Source: Hippopus hippopus
Taxonomy: Eukaryota > Mollusca > Bivalvia > Cardiida > Cardiidae
Assembly: GCA_946811185.2 (NCBI GenBank)
Contig: OX328096.1
Span: forward strand, 41,988,252-42,052,251
Direction of reading: 5' to 3'
Length of the DNA: 64,000 nucleotides
The translations under genes were made by a program, and so were the position numbers. Position 1 is the first letter of the stretch. Each line of letters starts with the position of its first letter. Under the pieces are notes generated by a model. The model searched no databases. It was given only the letters and a program-made list of their open reading frames with translations, and had not been told where the DNA came from. Shown piece after piece: positions 24,519-35,530 of the stretch.

Positions 24519-24719
24519 ATTGTGAAGATGACAATCTGTTATTGAACGGTCGGTCCCAGTGTCAGTCGCTTGCAGAAAAATTGATTTCAAAGCTAGGTTA
24601 AAACCTGCCAGACCACTCTACCTTTTGATTACTTTCTGCCTGAAATTAAAATGCATTTTTCTGCAAGCGACTAAGACTTGGACCTACCACACAAAAACTG
24701 ATTGTCATCTTCACAATAT
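24519..24719. mobile_element. 201-bp foldback MITE
   Basis: Ends attgtgaagatgacaatct / gattgtcatcttcacaat, then a second paired segment gtcgcttgcagaaaaa / tttttctgcaagcgac. It lies between the two CAP gene 2 exons. Confidence 0.65.
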
Positions 24720-25409
24720 TTTCCATACATTTAAATGATATGCGCCTTCATTGATTTTTTGGCCGCTTTTGAGCCTCTAAGTAAAATTTATGCTTTTTTT
24801 TTTTCGTGGACCCTTGTGAATGTACATGCCATGGAACGTGTACGAGATTATTTTGGGCCCATACCGGTAACATTTTTAGTTCCTTCAATCACAGACGTTC
24901 CGTCTCAGCCAATCAGATGATTCCTCTTAAAATTGCAAATAAGAACACGATTACAAAGGTTATTAGTGAAAAATACCAAGAGAATCATGCTCACCCCATT
25001 GGCTTTACCAAAGTTTGTAAAACATGTGATTGGTCCCGGATACTCCGTTTCACATCTAATGACATATTTGGCCCATTTTTCAAGATGGCTGCTCCATGAC
25101 TGAAATACAAGTTCGCACTAATTTCAGGTAAATTCCACCAATAGTCTACTGCAGTTTAAATAGTACTAGTATTTGTTGTTGTATCAATTGTTCCTATTGC
25201 AATCTATTTCACAGTGCTAGCAATAAGGAAATGAAAACAATTGTGTCAAAAAGAGAAATTGCTCGCAAAACAGCAATTTCTTCTCGGGTGACCACTATGT
25301 TTTAAGAGTCTTCTGATATACCCGTTGCAAAAGTGGCACCAATGTGATGACAAAGAAGTACACTTTTTTATTTAATGAATACTTGAATGGAAGAGGAAAT
25401 TTTACCTAC

Positions 25410-25489
25410 CAGCTCTCTAGCACCATCACCTCGGCGAAGGATGTTATGAGCTGAGATTGTATTGAATTGTTCCTCTCCAGTCAGTTCAC
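25410..25489 (-). CDS. CAP gene 2, N-terminal CAP exon with HNxxR motif
   Basis: An 80-nt exon with acceptor tttatattag (ends 25490) and donor ctg|gtaggt (25409); gtag|gtaaaa four bases on is an alternative. It takes one base and then gives 26 codons: ELTGEEQFNTISAHNILRRG then DGAREL. The AHN.LR..GA pattern is the first signature of CAP domains, including the cavity His. The exon lies 3' of the CAP gene 1 stop on the same strand, so it belongs to a second CAP gene. It ends in phase 0, the phase at which the equivalent CAP gene 1 exon starts. Confidence 0.6.
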
Positions 25490-25884
25490 CTAATATAAAT
25501 ATATGTAATTATAATGGTTATCATTACAATATAAACAGCAATGGCATAGATATTGGCAATCTGCATTGGTCAGAAATGACGAACCATTAAAACATTTACA
25601 CTTTAACAATAGATCAAGAAAGTTAACAATAACATATGGTAAGCATGCATATGGTATCGTCAAAGCATGTCTCTTTAAATAACTATGTACAAAGATATCA
25701 CAATCCTACATTACTTTTAAAAAGACCACACGGAAGGTTTAATTAAAAATTAATTCGCTAATGAAAGTGCATAACCTCTTGTACACTTAGTGAGCTTTGT
25801 ATGCTATTGCTGACAATACAGACCTGGTTAAAACGGTTTGCAACGAACAATTATATCTTGGATCTAAATAGTCCATTAAATTTG

Positions 25885-26031
25885 TCAGCAATCGACCTTG
25901 CAACAGTTTCGTTTTTTCTTCGTTCTTTCTGGGATTGATTTCAAATACTCATTTACTTCATTTGGCGTTGCTGGTGCGGGGTGACCATTTGTCTTTTCTC
26001 TCCCACAGATTTTAATCCGTGTTTCAATCAT
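25885..26031 (-). other. Short unassigned open frame (48 aa)
   Basis: An ATG-initiated frame of 48 codons beginning MIETRIKICGREKTNGHPAP, ending with a basic KKKR stretch and several Cys. It lies just upstream of the CAP gene 2 exon. Its phase does not let it splice simply to that exon. Composition is protein-like, but the length is compatible with chance in AT-rich DNA. Confidence 0.15.
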
Positions 26032-26717
26032 GAACTATTCATTCTTAAATGGTAGATATTGAAGCTTTCAACTGACAAAATCCCTTATGTACGTAATTCT
26101 AAATACCAGTGCAATTCCAAAAGAGACATACACCTATACTGAATCCTATTCGCAACATAATAATCATGAAGATTAACATAATCGTGTTATAAAGATATAC
26201 AGGATGGTAAAATTTTCGAGAAATATGCCAACACCACATGTATTTCACCTTTTGTTTAAATTCTGTTGTTATTATATATCAGTGTGTGCTCACATGCACC
26301 ATTACTTCACTTCTTTCAGATGCTTCATGACTTATCTCAACTGAGTTGGCATTTGTACCCGTCTAACTTTTCAGGATATAATGAGTTGATATTGATTCAA
26401 AATAAATGCAGTATAAGGCTGGATCCTTCAGGAACTCCTTCAGTGATAAGTGCTGTGACAAAACAAACTTGACACAATAGCACATTTTCAACATTTAAGG
26501 TCCGTCAGATAACACTGGTACCAAGTATGCCATTAGTAACAATAACCTATGATTCAATCAGTATTCTTTCCAAAATTTTGTGATTGATCAGAGAATTGCA
26601 TTTTTTCCTCTTTATGAACTTTCCAAAAGAAGTGTTAGACAGAAATTACTTCATTGGCTTCTTTATTGTCAAACCATTTGGTTAAAAAGTTTTGCTAAAT
26701 TGACAAGAAATATTCTA

Positions 26718-26770
26718 GCCATGGTCTTTGAAAGGGGGTTTAATGCATTTGCAAAAAGTATCGACCCAAG
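26718..26770. mobile_element. MITE family 2 fragment
   Basis: Only the first 50 bp remain (gaaagggggtttaatgcatt, caaaaagtatcgaccca). The fragment is cut off by different repeat sequence from about 26775, probably another element (26775-27090). Confidence 0.6.
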
Positions 26771-26774
26771 GCCC

Positions 26775-27090
26775 GGCTTCACTAAAAGAGTAATTTTTAT
26801 TTCGCTCAAACCCGCTATCGGACTCAGTTTCTGACTTAGGCTAGTTGAGTTCATTACTAGAGACACATTTCACAAACATTAACGGAATTAAGTCACGTTC
26901 TCCAATCCTGACCTGACACAAGGTTTCAGACTGAACTCTACACGATAAACACTTAAGCCCATTCATTTGCTGAGTTGGATCTGAAAAGTTAGGTCAGGTC
27001 AGCATTTGTGTATTGTACATTACTAAATTGTGTAAATATTAGTGAAATGTGTCTTGAATAACAAACTCAAGTCAGAAAGTGGGTCTGTTA
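26775..27090. repeat. Diverged inverted-end element
   Basis: The left part has ttcactaaaagag, 'ctgacttaggctagttgagt' and agacacatttcac. The right part has gtgaaatgtgtcttgaataa and caaactcaagtcagaaa, roughly inverted. A related diverged copy lies near 44985-45185 (gacttgagtaatgttctc ... gtaagtgaaatgcatct). Confidence 0.4.
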
Positions 27091-28435
27091 TCTATTTTTA
27101 GCAAATTAAGAGAAAACTATGAGAAATATTATCAATTTCTAGTAATAATCAATCCATGCTCCATTGAGTCCTAAATCATTGAATATCACAGAAGTAAGCT
27201 TTGTTCATTACACTGGCTTTAAATGTGGTTTATGACTGAAACTATTAATGGAGAAGTTGGAAGAGTAGACCGAGATCATCTTGCACGTATGCGCTGACTG
27301 ATCTTGATCTACATTCTTCGAAAAATACGCATGTGGAAGAACTATGGTTAATGGATAATTTGAACCATTCGTCTCTTTTTCATGCGCATCTTAATTTGTA
27401 ACATAAACGCTACATGTAACACAGCCTTGCTTGGCTGGACTTATATGCATTTATTGAACTTCAACCTGCGAGGCATAACTTTTGATAATTTTGCGGACAA
27501 TATAGGTTAAGATCAGACTTCACATAGCATATAGTCTGTGTGTTTATACTCCTATGAAGGTAATTAATTACAGTGCAAATGACGAATGATGTCGAACCAC
27601 TATGAAAAAAACCCCAGTATATTATTCAATAATTCGGCTATTGCCTGTCTTGTAAAAAGTTATGGTTAAAGTAGTACACGCTTAAAAATAATCTGGAGAG
27701 ATAGAGTGTTAGTTTCAAACTCTTGAAGAAAGCAATGGCCGAAATATCGAATAAGGGAGTGATTCATTTTTTCAAAGTGTTTTATTTATTCCCTGAAAAG
27801 CCCATAGAGTTAAATGTCGAAATAGAGGAAAACATTTTAGTAAAACAAGCAATTACTCGCCAAACGTATTGTTTTTCTTTTTCCCCACAATGTTTTGCAT
27901 ATCAATGAAGAAAAACGGTGTTTCCCTTTATTCTCATGTATTTCCTATGTAAAATCGGCAAATATTCGTCCGTGTTTGTGTGTGTATGTTTTTTTAAATC
28001 TAAAAACTGGCATTTACAGTAATTATAGCACCTTATGGGTTAAAAAAACAAAATGTAGGTTTGATTAAAAAATCCTGACAAGAGTGTTTACTTAAATAAA
28101 TGTGGTGGATTTCACCATTTTACGACTTTATGAACAAGAATTCCCCTGCAATGTGCAGATCTACTTATTCACAGAGACAGATGTCAACCCAGCAATTATT
28201 TTTTTCAAATTAAGCAATGCCAACAAGAAGTACATGCCATGTCTCTCATCTTTCATCCCATCAAATATGACAACCTACTATAAAATGAATAATGAACGAC
28301 ACACTGGCGTACTACCGTGTCATATTCGACAAGTGAATGTGCATAGTGCATAATGGATAATCATGCAGATAACGTACTAGACGAAAATTTGGCGCGCGTT
28401 TCTATTTCACTCAACCCTTTACCAAACCATCCCGA

Positions 28436-28648
28436 GTTTAACCCTTCACCGAACCGTCGCTAGTTTAAACGATCATGAAAATAGTAATTTTGAAAACATT
28501 GTTAGAAAAAGAGAAAATGCCTGCAACCAGCATATTCTTCATTTTCTGCAATGTTTTCAACACATTCAGAAAACTTCAACGTAATTGTACCAATACTGAT
28601 TACTTTAATTTTGAAAAAATCCAACGTTTTCGTTGGAGAAAGGTTAAA
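28436..28648. mobile_element. MITE family 3 copy
   Basis: Ends taacccttcaccgaacc and gagaaaggttaa, with hairpin near 28490-28558. A doubled start (another 'aacccttt-accaaacc' at 28414) suggests a short duplication at the left end. Confidence 0.65.
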
Positions 28649-28837
28649 TTCTGTGGTTTTGATGGTAGATTTTAGCTCATTCACCTCCACCTCTGGATGT
28701 ATAAACGGCCCATTCTAAATATCATTTTAAACTGCAAGATCAGCTATGAGATTGGCTGAAACAGAAAGTATCAGCTGACCAAAAGTTTTTCTTTGATTAA
28801 GAATTAGATCAGTGCAAACAAGCCCTTAGGTTATAAA

Positions 28838-29107
28838 TGAGCCGCGCTCTGTGAAAAGGGGGCTTAATGCATCTGCGAAAAGTTTCGACCCAGGTCAGCC
28901 TGCGCAGTCCGCGCAGGCTGACCTGGGCCGAAACTTTTCGCTATTGGTCGATTTTCTGCATGTCAAAGGATCAGTCTACCTCATGATTGAGTCGGTTGTT
29001 AAAAAAAAGTGGCTATTATGGATCCATAAGTATGTGATGGCTTTCTTGGTATGATGGATTACGGAGGTGCATTAAGCCCCCTTTTGCCAGAGCACGGCTC
29101 AAATATA
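28838..29107. mobile_element. MITE family 2 copy, first of a tail-to-head pair
   Basis: Complete copy with a near-perfect hairpin (cccaggtcagcctgcgcagt at 28890 pairing with gcgcaggctgacctggg to 28926). It abuts another copy in the opposite orientation (29106-29375) with no spacer. Confidence 0.8.
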
Positions 29108-29375
29108 TGAGCCAAGTTCTGGCAAAAAGGGGCTTAATGCATCTTCGTAATGCATTGTACCAAGCAAGACATCACATAATTAGGGATCAATAAAATCCAC
29201 TTTATCTAACAACCAGCTAAATACTGGGGTAGACTGTTTCTTTAACGTGCAGAAAATCGACCGATAGCAAAAAGTTTCGGCCCAGGTCAGCCTGCGCGGA
29301 CTGCACAGGCTGACCTGAGCCGATACCTTTTGCAGGTGCATTAAGCCCCCCCTTTTCACAGAGCATGCCTCATAT
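29106..29375. mobile_element. MITE family 2 copy, second of the pair
   Basis: Inverted relative to 28838-29107, and together they form a large imperfect palindrome of about 540 bp. Its own hairpin lies at about 29281-29318. Confidence 0.8.
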
Positions 29376-29587
29376 ACTAATATTCTTTCACATCTCTCTC
29401 AAATAGGCTACCAAGTATGCATTATTCGACTTTGTTTACATCTATCGAACTAAAATCACCCAACCTGCCAGCCTGCTTGGCCCCGTTTTACTAAGGTAGT
29501 TACGAACAAAATTTGCGTAAGTTTTACGTTACTATAGTATGGTGGCATATTTCTGCCACGAGACACGAGATAACTATCATGATTATT

Positions 29588-29690
29588 TTAGAAAACTATT
29601 GCAATAAATCAAAGTTTCCTGGAAATTTTATCTTTTCATTTATCTCGACAAAATTTCCAGGAAATTGATTTATTGCAATAGTTTTCTAAA
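29588..29690. repeat. 103-bp inverted repeat
   Basis: Arms tagaaaactattgcaataaa / tttattgcaatagttttcta and tttcctggaaattttat / aaaatttccaggaaa, with a short loop. Single copy in the window. Confidence 0.65.
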
Positions 29691-30059
29691 ACTGCCGACT
29701 GTGTCATGAGGTTGAAAAGTCCTTGGGCAAGCAGGACTGACATGATTCGATACTTTTGGCAGATGTAGTTTCACAGAGCTTGGCTAATATCTCTATCATC
29801 TGCAAGGTTGCTATAAACATTTTACACGAATATATTCAAGTTCATGTCATAAAAGTTTGTTAATGATGCGGAGAACGCGCACTGACTTATTTGCTTGAAC
29901 TGCACTGACGTTGCAAGCATAGTCACCATGTCATGCAAGCCTCTATATTGACTGTTTGAATTTAGTTCTTATCATATTTATATCTCAAGTGTGCAATAAG
30001 AATTTAAAGAAAACAGCTTCATAGGCTGGCTTAAGACTCGCAGTGATATCGCATTACCG

Positions 30060-30480
30060 ATCTAACCCTTTCAGTGCTATCTATCGGCGAGAACAGGGGC
30101 ATGTTGTGGACGGTATAGATTCACGGTCAGACTGCACAAAACGTACAGACTGATCTTGAATCTATACCGCCCACTTAGAAAGTTAAGCCTGTAGGATAAA
30201 ATCTTCCAGGGTTTCAGTGAATCTATACCGTCCGCTTAGAAAGTCAAGCCTGCATAATTGATTGATTGATTGTATGGTGTTTAACGCCGTTTTCAACATT
30301 ATTTCAGTTATATCGTGGCGGCCAGTTCACCTATCCATGCGTTCCTGGAGTCTCTTTTACCAGTACTTCGCACAATTTTCTTTCCAAGCCACTGGCTGCT
30401 TTCCCACATAACCATCGTCGAGTCAAGCCTGTATAATGGTCGCTGAAAGAACGAGCTTGTATATTTGTCGCTGAAAGGGT
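30060..30480. repeat. MITE family 5 copy with SINE insertion
   Basis: Starts ctaaccctttcagtgctatc (30063) with stem agattcacggtcagactgca / tgatcttgaatctataccg. The right half is partly duplicated and interrupted by the truncated SINE at 30253-30420, ending gtcgctgaaagggttaa. Confidence 0.55.
30253..30420 (-). mobile_element. 5'-truncated SINE, inserted in a hairpin element
   Basis: On the - strand it carries the same body as 2241-2570 (gaaagcagccagtggcttgg, aggaacgcatggataggtga, aacggcgttaaacacc, attgattgattg tail) but lacks the tRNA-like head. It is flanked by 'agtcaagcctg' on both sides (about 30240 and 30423), probably a target-site duplication of about 11 bp from L1-type retrotransposition. 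Confidence 0.75.
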
Positions 30481-31750
30481 TAAGTTGTGTAACTACAGTT
30501 AGAATATGTTCGTAAAGAAGCAGCAGAACCAAAGATAAAAGTACGATAGGTACTAGTATATGTTGTGCTACAGGCAACAGAGTACAGAGTATACACCAAA
30601 TGCAACATTAAAGAACACAGTAGCATAGTGCAAAGAAGAAGAACCAAGGATACAAGTCTAGTACATACTACCTTTGATGTACTACATTTTACAGAGTGTA
30701 GGTAGCGCTTCAGGCAACATATAAGACAATAAACAGCTCAGTATATAACAGTCGTATCGAGGATATCATGTTTATTAGACACTACGCCTACCATGTTGTG
30801 ACACAGGCAACGGAACAGCTAATATATCTTAACCTCTGTCCTGCTAAATAAGTGAAATTATGTTTTAGCCGATAGTAAAAAACCAAAATTTTGCTATTTG
30901 AAAGGTATTTTTTGGGGGACAATATGTCCTTTTCGGACAGTGTAGATCAAAGATCAGACTGAACATTCAATGCTTTCTGATCTTGATCTTCACTTTCCGC
31001 AAAAAGGTCAGTGAGTTGCACTTAGCAGTCTAAGGGTTAGCCGCACTGAGGATATCGGCTGATACAACCATATACATTTAACAAATTACCATACAACACC
31101 ATTTTAGATTTGTCCAAAGTGTAACATTTGCAGACGTAGTTAGCCTTAAACTTTTGGATTCTTCTTCTGAAGAATAGAAAGCATTGTAGTAAAAGGAGAA
31201 AATGCAGGTTACCGGTCTGTTTTCCTTTACCCGCTCTGTTTACAAAAGCTTTCTTTCCAACGGTCGTAGGAAAACGGGGTTATGAGGATTAGGTATTCAA
31301 AAGAAAAAGTATCGGAGCACAAAACCCGAAAATGTGTCTAGAGTTAACAGTTTACGAGGTTATATAGAGCTACAAGCAACAGAAAGGCTAGGAAAGTGAA
31401 ATAGGAAAAAAGACAGCTGTGATAGGGATGTACGTATTACATGTACTAGATCCACTGAAAGAACAAAATACTACAGTATAGTACAAGAAAGCATAACAAT
31501 GACAAGATACTTCTTTCCTAGTGCTAGAAGCAACAAAAATCTTCAAAACAACAGATCCCCAGACATATACGAATTAAGATGAGTATAAGGCTTATAAATG
31601 ATTCATGCAATACGTAAAAGACAGGGTAGCGCAGTAGAGAACAGCATAATCAACGATATACATGTATGTATATTAAATACTAGCCTATGTAGTGCTAGAA
31701 TAGCAAAGCTATACAATCTGTTCTAATAGGTTGGCTACAACTGTTTTGAT
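30480..31750 (-). other. 3' flank or UTR of CAP gene 1 with degenerate repeats
   Basis: Downstream of the CAP gene 1 stop the sequence is made of loosely repeated units of about 100-120 bp. They share motifs such as 'gtgctacaggcaac' and 'tagtgctaga.agcaa' (for example near 30567, 30707, 30800, 31370, 31520 and 31700), broken by a MITE (30833-31039) and another at about 31095-31290. An AATAAA on the - strand at about 30767-30772 could end the transcript. The repeat period is estimated by eye. Confidence 0.35.
30833..31039. mobile_element. MITE family 4 copy
   Basis: From aacctctgtcctgctaaata to agcagtctaagggtta. The core stem has lost symmetry (actgaacattcaatgctttctg). Confidence 0.65.
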
Positions 31751-31751
31751 A

Positions 31752-32068
31752 TCAACCTTCACTCTGTAACAACGCCATCAATTCTTGACGTCTTCTCTGT
31801 TCTCGTAAACGTCTCTGTCGTCGCCTTTCCCTATCTTCCAGCATTCTTCTTTGTTCGTCGGATAACCTTCGTTGATTGTCAGTTAACCGTCTAAATTCCA
31901 TCATTTCTATCTGACGTCTTCTATGTTCGTGACGACGCCTTAAGTCCTCTTCATACTGACGTCGACGTTCCCTTTCTAACATCTCTCGCTCTCTGCGCTC
32001 CCTTAGATAACGTTGATATTCTAAACGACGCAGATACAGCACGTCATCGTAGGAAGTTTGTCGTTTTT
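31752..32068 (-). CDS. CAP gene 1, terminal exon: Arg/Glu-rich coiled-coil tail
   Basis: The last coding exon, 317 nt. Acceptor actctcttcag ends 32069 and the stop is tga at 31754-31752. It takes one base, making R-K-K-R (275-278) across the splice, a good furin-type motif. About 100 residues follow, dominated by Arg and Glu with Leu/Met spacing (YLRERREREMLERERRRQYE, RRLREQRRRQELMALLQSEG). This is a strongly predicted single alpha helix or coiled coil. The upstream in-frame codons read as intron (hydrophobic residues before 32068). Such a tail is not part of the CAP family and its function is unknown. Confidence 0.75.
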
Positions 32069-32470
32069 CTGAAGAGAGTTTTGTTTTGATATATAGAACA
32101 CAAGAAAAAGGCGCATATATCACAATAAAGTTCATAAAATAATTGCACAAAAAATACAGAAGCATATGAAATGTTCAAAATTGTGATGATTAATTGTTAC
32201 TTCGAGCGTAAACGACGGAAACGTTAGTCACATTGTGTGTAAAGATAACGTTAATAGCATTTAATGGCATTAAACGACAGCCAACATGATCCCTTCCTGC
32301 ATCAAATACCATAAGTCTCTTCTTTTGCGCCTATCGTGCCAATATTATGCTACTAGTTATCAAATTTCATTATGACTAAAACAGTTGATTCAGAAGTCGG
32401 GCGTATAAACCAAAAGCTTACTGCGCGTATCTGCTGCATTATCTTGGTCTACACACGCCACAAAATACAT

Positions 32471-32693
32471 TTGAACCATGTTCTGTGAAAAGGGGGCTTA
32501 ATGCAGCTGCAAGAAGGATCGACCCAGTCCTCACAGACTGACATAAATCGAAAGTTTTTGCTATTTGTAAATCTTCTACATGTCAAAGAACATTCTACCT
32601 CCTGGTCCAGTCGATTGTAAGACTAAATGGATTTTACGGATCAATGACCATAATATGACTTGCTTGGTATATTGCACCACAGAGATGCTTTAA
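32471..32693. mobile_element. MITE family 2 copy, right end missing
   Basis: Begins ccatgttctgtgaaaagggg and runs to ttgcttggtatattgcacca. The expected right terminus is replaced by the near-perfect palindrome at 32700-32857. Confidence 0.7.
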
Positions 32694-32699
32694 CTAGAG

Positions 32700-32857
32700 T
32701 TTATTTCATCAGCTTGTGGTTAATATGGGGAAATATTTGCCGAAAAAGGGAAAGGTCCGCGAAAATAACGAGTGCCATAAGGCACTCGTTATTTTCGCGG
32801 ACCTTTCCCTTTTTCGGCAAATATTTCCCCATATTAACCACAAGCTGATGAAATAAA
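32700..32857. repeat. 158-bp near-perfect palindrome with no spacer
   Basis: The left arm tttatttcatcagcttgtgg and the right arm ending ccacaagctgatgaaataaa are reverse complements over 79 bp each. One central mismatch is seen (ccat|aagg). It sits at the broken right end of a family 2 MITE inside a CAP gene 1-proximal intron. Confidence 0.85.
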
Positions 32858-33563
32858 TTATATATTATATTTCCTCTGATTATTTTGTCAACGAATGCCA
32901 CTTTTAAAACTTTAAAACTTAAAAAAACTTAAAAAAGTAGTTCCAGATTTTCGGCAAGAGGAAACTATTCACTGTGACGGGGAAATAATTCCCCCAGCTT
33001 AAATTACGACATTTCTTTACCTTGCTGCACTTAAGTTTATCATCTTGCCACTTTCATAATTTCGGAGAGCAACAGTCTCTTTTACACGTCAAATGTTCAG
33101 CAAATTTTTAGTTGCTTCTGCAGACGGTGTAGATCAGGGCCACTTGGTACAGAAAGTACAGTCCGATCTTAGATCTACACCGTGATTTATGTTGTAAGAT
33201 ATTCTGGCCAAAACAGCTGCTATAAACTGGAAACATGAGGTATTTCCTAATGACTACAAATACCACGTCAGTCGATAGCTTAAGGATCATTAGAAAATCC
33301 GGTCGGTGACCCGGTAAAAACTCATGTTCATTGAAACTTTAGAAAGCAAGATGAATGAATCGTACATTTAACGTATAATTTCTTTTACATAGCAGACCGA
33401 ATGACCAAGCAGACATAACAAAGACCTTTAGAATATCATGTTGATGATTCCGTAAAAAACTCTGATTCTATTAAATTCTAGATTAATTAAACTGGCCAAA
33501 GCCTTTCAGGGCCAATAGCAAAAACAAATGATTTTACGGTTTTAAAGATCATGTCAGACTTTA

Positions 33564-35530
33564 ATGAACGTGTGGACAGGTAGACGAAAGATCTACTCTT
33601 CGACTAGCTGTCAAGTTAGCCAAATTTCTACACTTCAATTTATTGGACAGGTAGACCAACGTTCACACTTCCACAAATGGGACATGTGCACAAAGGGCCA
33701 CAATACAGCTGATGGGATAGGTAGAGCAAAATTTTACGCAACAACGTTGGACAGCACGAAAGGTCTATGATCCAATTCATGGTATAAGAAGAGCAAAGAT
33801 TAACACTACAACTTATCGGACTGCAAGTCCAAAGGTGTACACCTAAATTCATTTGACAGGTAGAGGAAGGGTCTAAAGAGCAAGTCATTAAACAGGTATA
33901 CGAAATGTCTAAACAGCAACTCATTGGACATGACGACAAAATGTCTACACTTCCACTTCTTCGAAAGATACAGGTTGACCAAAGGTGTACTCTTCATTTC
34001 ATCGAAAGGTAGACCATTGTCTGCACCACAACTGATTAGACAGGTACTCGAAAAGTCTAAAATCCACCTAATTAAATAGGTAGATTATTGGATAGGTAGA
34101 CCAAAGGTCGGGAGAGGGTCAAAACGGCCCACTTCCAAAACGACCGGGTCCAAATCGGCCCTTTTTTTCCAAAACGGCCCACTTTTATGTTTACCAAAAA
34201 GGCCCACTTTTGAAATATGACTTTCTATTATTTCAATCAATTTTGAAAGAATGAATATAAATAACTTTCTTTTACTCTTATCTATTTTCAAATAATGAAT
34301 TCGTTTTCGAGAGCTCGGACCTCTATTCTCCATACTTGTGTGTGTTGTACTCTGCATTCCTATCCAATGTTATCTTATAATGTGAGCTCATTTGTCTCCC
34401 CCTCCTCCGTTCCATTCTCGTAATCAAGTGGCATTCCTCGAATATATCTCTATTTATATACTTTTGGGTTTGCTTTCTAACAGTCTGTTCACCTTCTGCT
34501 GTGCACCAATTACTAATGTGGAAACGACAGTTCTAGACATTCTAGAAAGGATACATCACAGTACATGTCTCCATAAATTCGTAGAAGGAAACTTGATTCA
34601 AATGCTCAAACTTCATATTATTATTAGATTTTATAAAAACAACTGTGTGACCAAAAATGACTGTAAAGAACTTCAATGGTTTTTAATTTACGACAAAAAT
34701 GGGCCGTTTTGGTACACGGCCGTTTTGGAAGTTGGCTGTTTTGACCCACATCCCCAAAGGTCTACACTTCATTTCATAAGAAAGGTAGGCAATGGTCTAT
34801 ACTTTAACTGATTGGACAGGTAGACCAAAAGTCTACAACTCATCTAATTCATAGGTAGACCAAATGTTTAAACTTTTTTTCATGGGACAGGTAGACCAAA
34901 GGTCTACACTACAATTCAATAGAAAGGTAGACTATGGTCTACCCTACAACTGATTGTACAGGTAGATCAAAAGTCCGCAATCCAAACATTGGACAGGTAG
35001 ACCAAAGGTTTACACTTTCACTCAATGAACAGACTATACCTAAGGTTTACACTTTCACCTAATGAACAGGTTAAACCTTAGGTATATACTTCAATTTATT
35101 GTACAAGTAGACAAAACGTCAACACTTCATTTCATTTCATAAGTAGACCAAAGGTTTACACTTCAATACATTTGACAGGTCATCCAAAGGTCTACATTTC
35201 CTTTCATTGGACAGGTAACGCAAATGTTTTCATTTTCCTTCATTAGACAGGTGGTCCAAAAGCTTATCTTGCAACTCATAATTGACAGGTGGACCAAAGC
35301 AGTACACTTCCACTCACTGGAAATAAAGACCAGAGGTCTACATATCATTTCGTTGGACAGGTAGACTAAAGGTTTATACTTCATTCATTGACAGGTAGAC
35401 CATGGGTCTACAATCCAACTCATTGGACAGGTTGACCAAAGGTAAACACTTTACCTTACTGGACAGCCAGGCAACAGGTTTACATTTCAGTTCATTGGAC
35501 AGGTAGACCAAATGTGTACACTTCAACTCA
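33564..35530. repeat. Degenerate minisatellite split by a DNA transposon
   Basis: Irregular units of about 40 bp with consensus 'cattggacaggtagaccaaa' and 'ggtctacacttcaactcatt', from about 33564 to 34109 and 34755 to 35530, broken by 34110-34754. Unit length and sequence vary. The array lies in the intron between the last two coding exons of CAP gene 1. Confidence 0.8.
34110..34754. mobile_element. hAT-like non-autonomous element with 8-9 bp duplication
   Basis: Ends gggagagggtcaaaacggcc and, reversed, gggatgtgggtcaaaacagc. The direct repeat (c)caaaggtc flanks both sides (34101-34109 and 34754-34762) inside the minisatellite. Several subterminal 'aaaacggccca' motifs (34134, 34171, 34698 on the other strand) resemble repeated transposase-binding sites. 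The open frame inside (34392-34811) is not recognisable. Confidence 0.7.

Noticed and set aside
30308..30577. - strand frame starting MPVAQHILVPIVLLSLVLLL, looking like a signal peptide for CAP gene 2
   Set aside because: It runs into a SINE, its only donors are in phase 0 whereas the CAP gene 2 exon needs one carried base, and it lies in degenerate repeat sequence.
34392..34811. 139-codon frame as a transposase
   Set aside because: No recognisable catalytic or zinc-finger motif. It runs through the element's end into the minisatellite.
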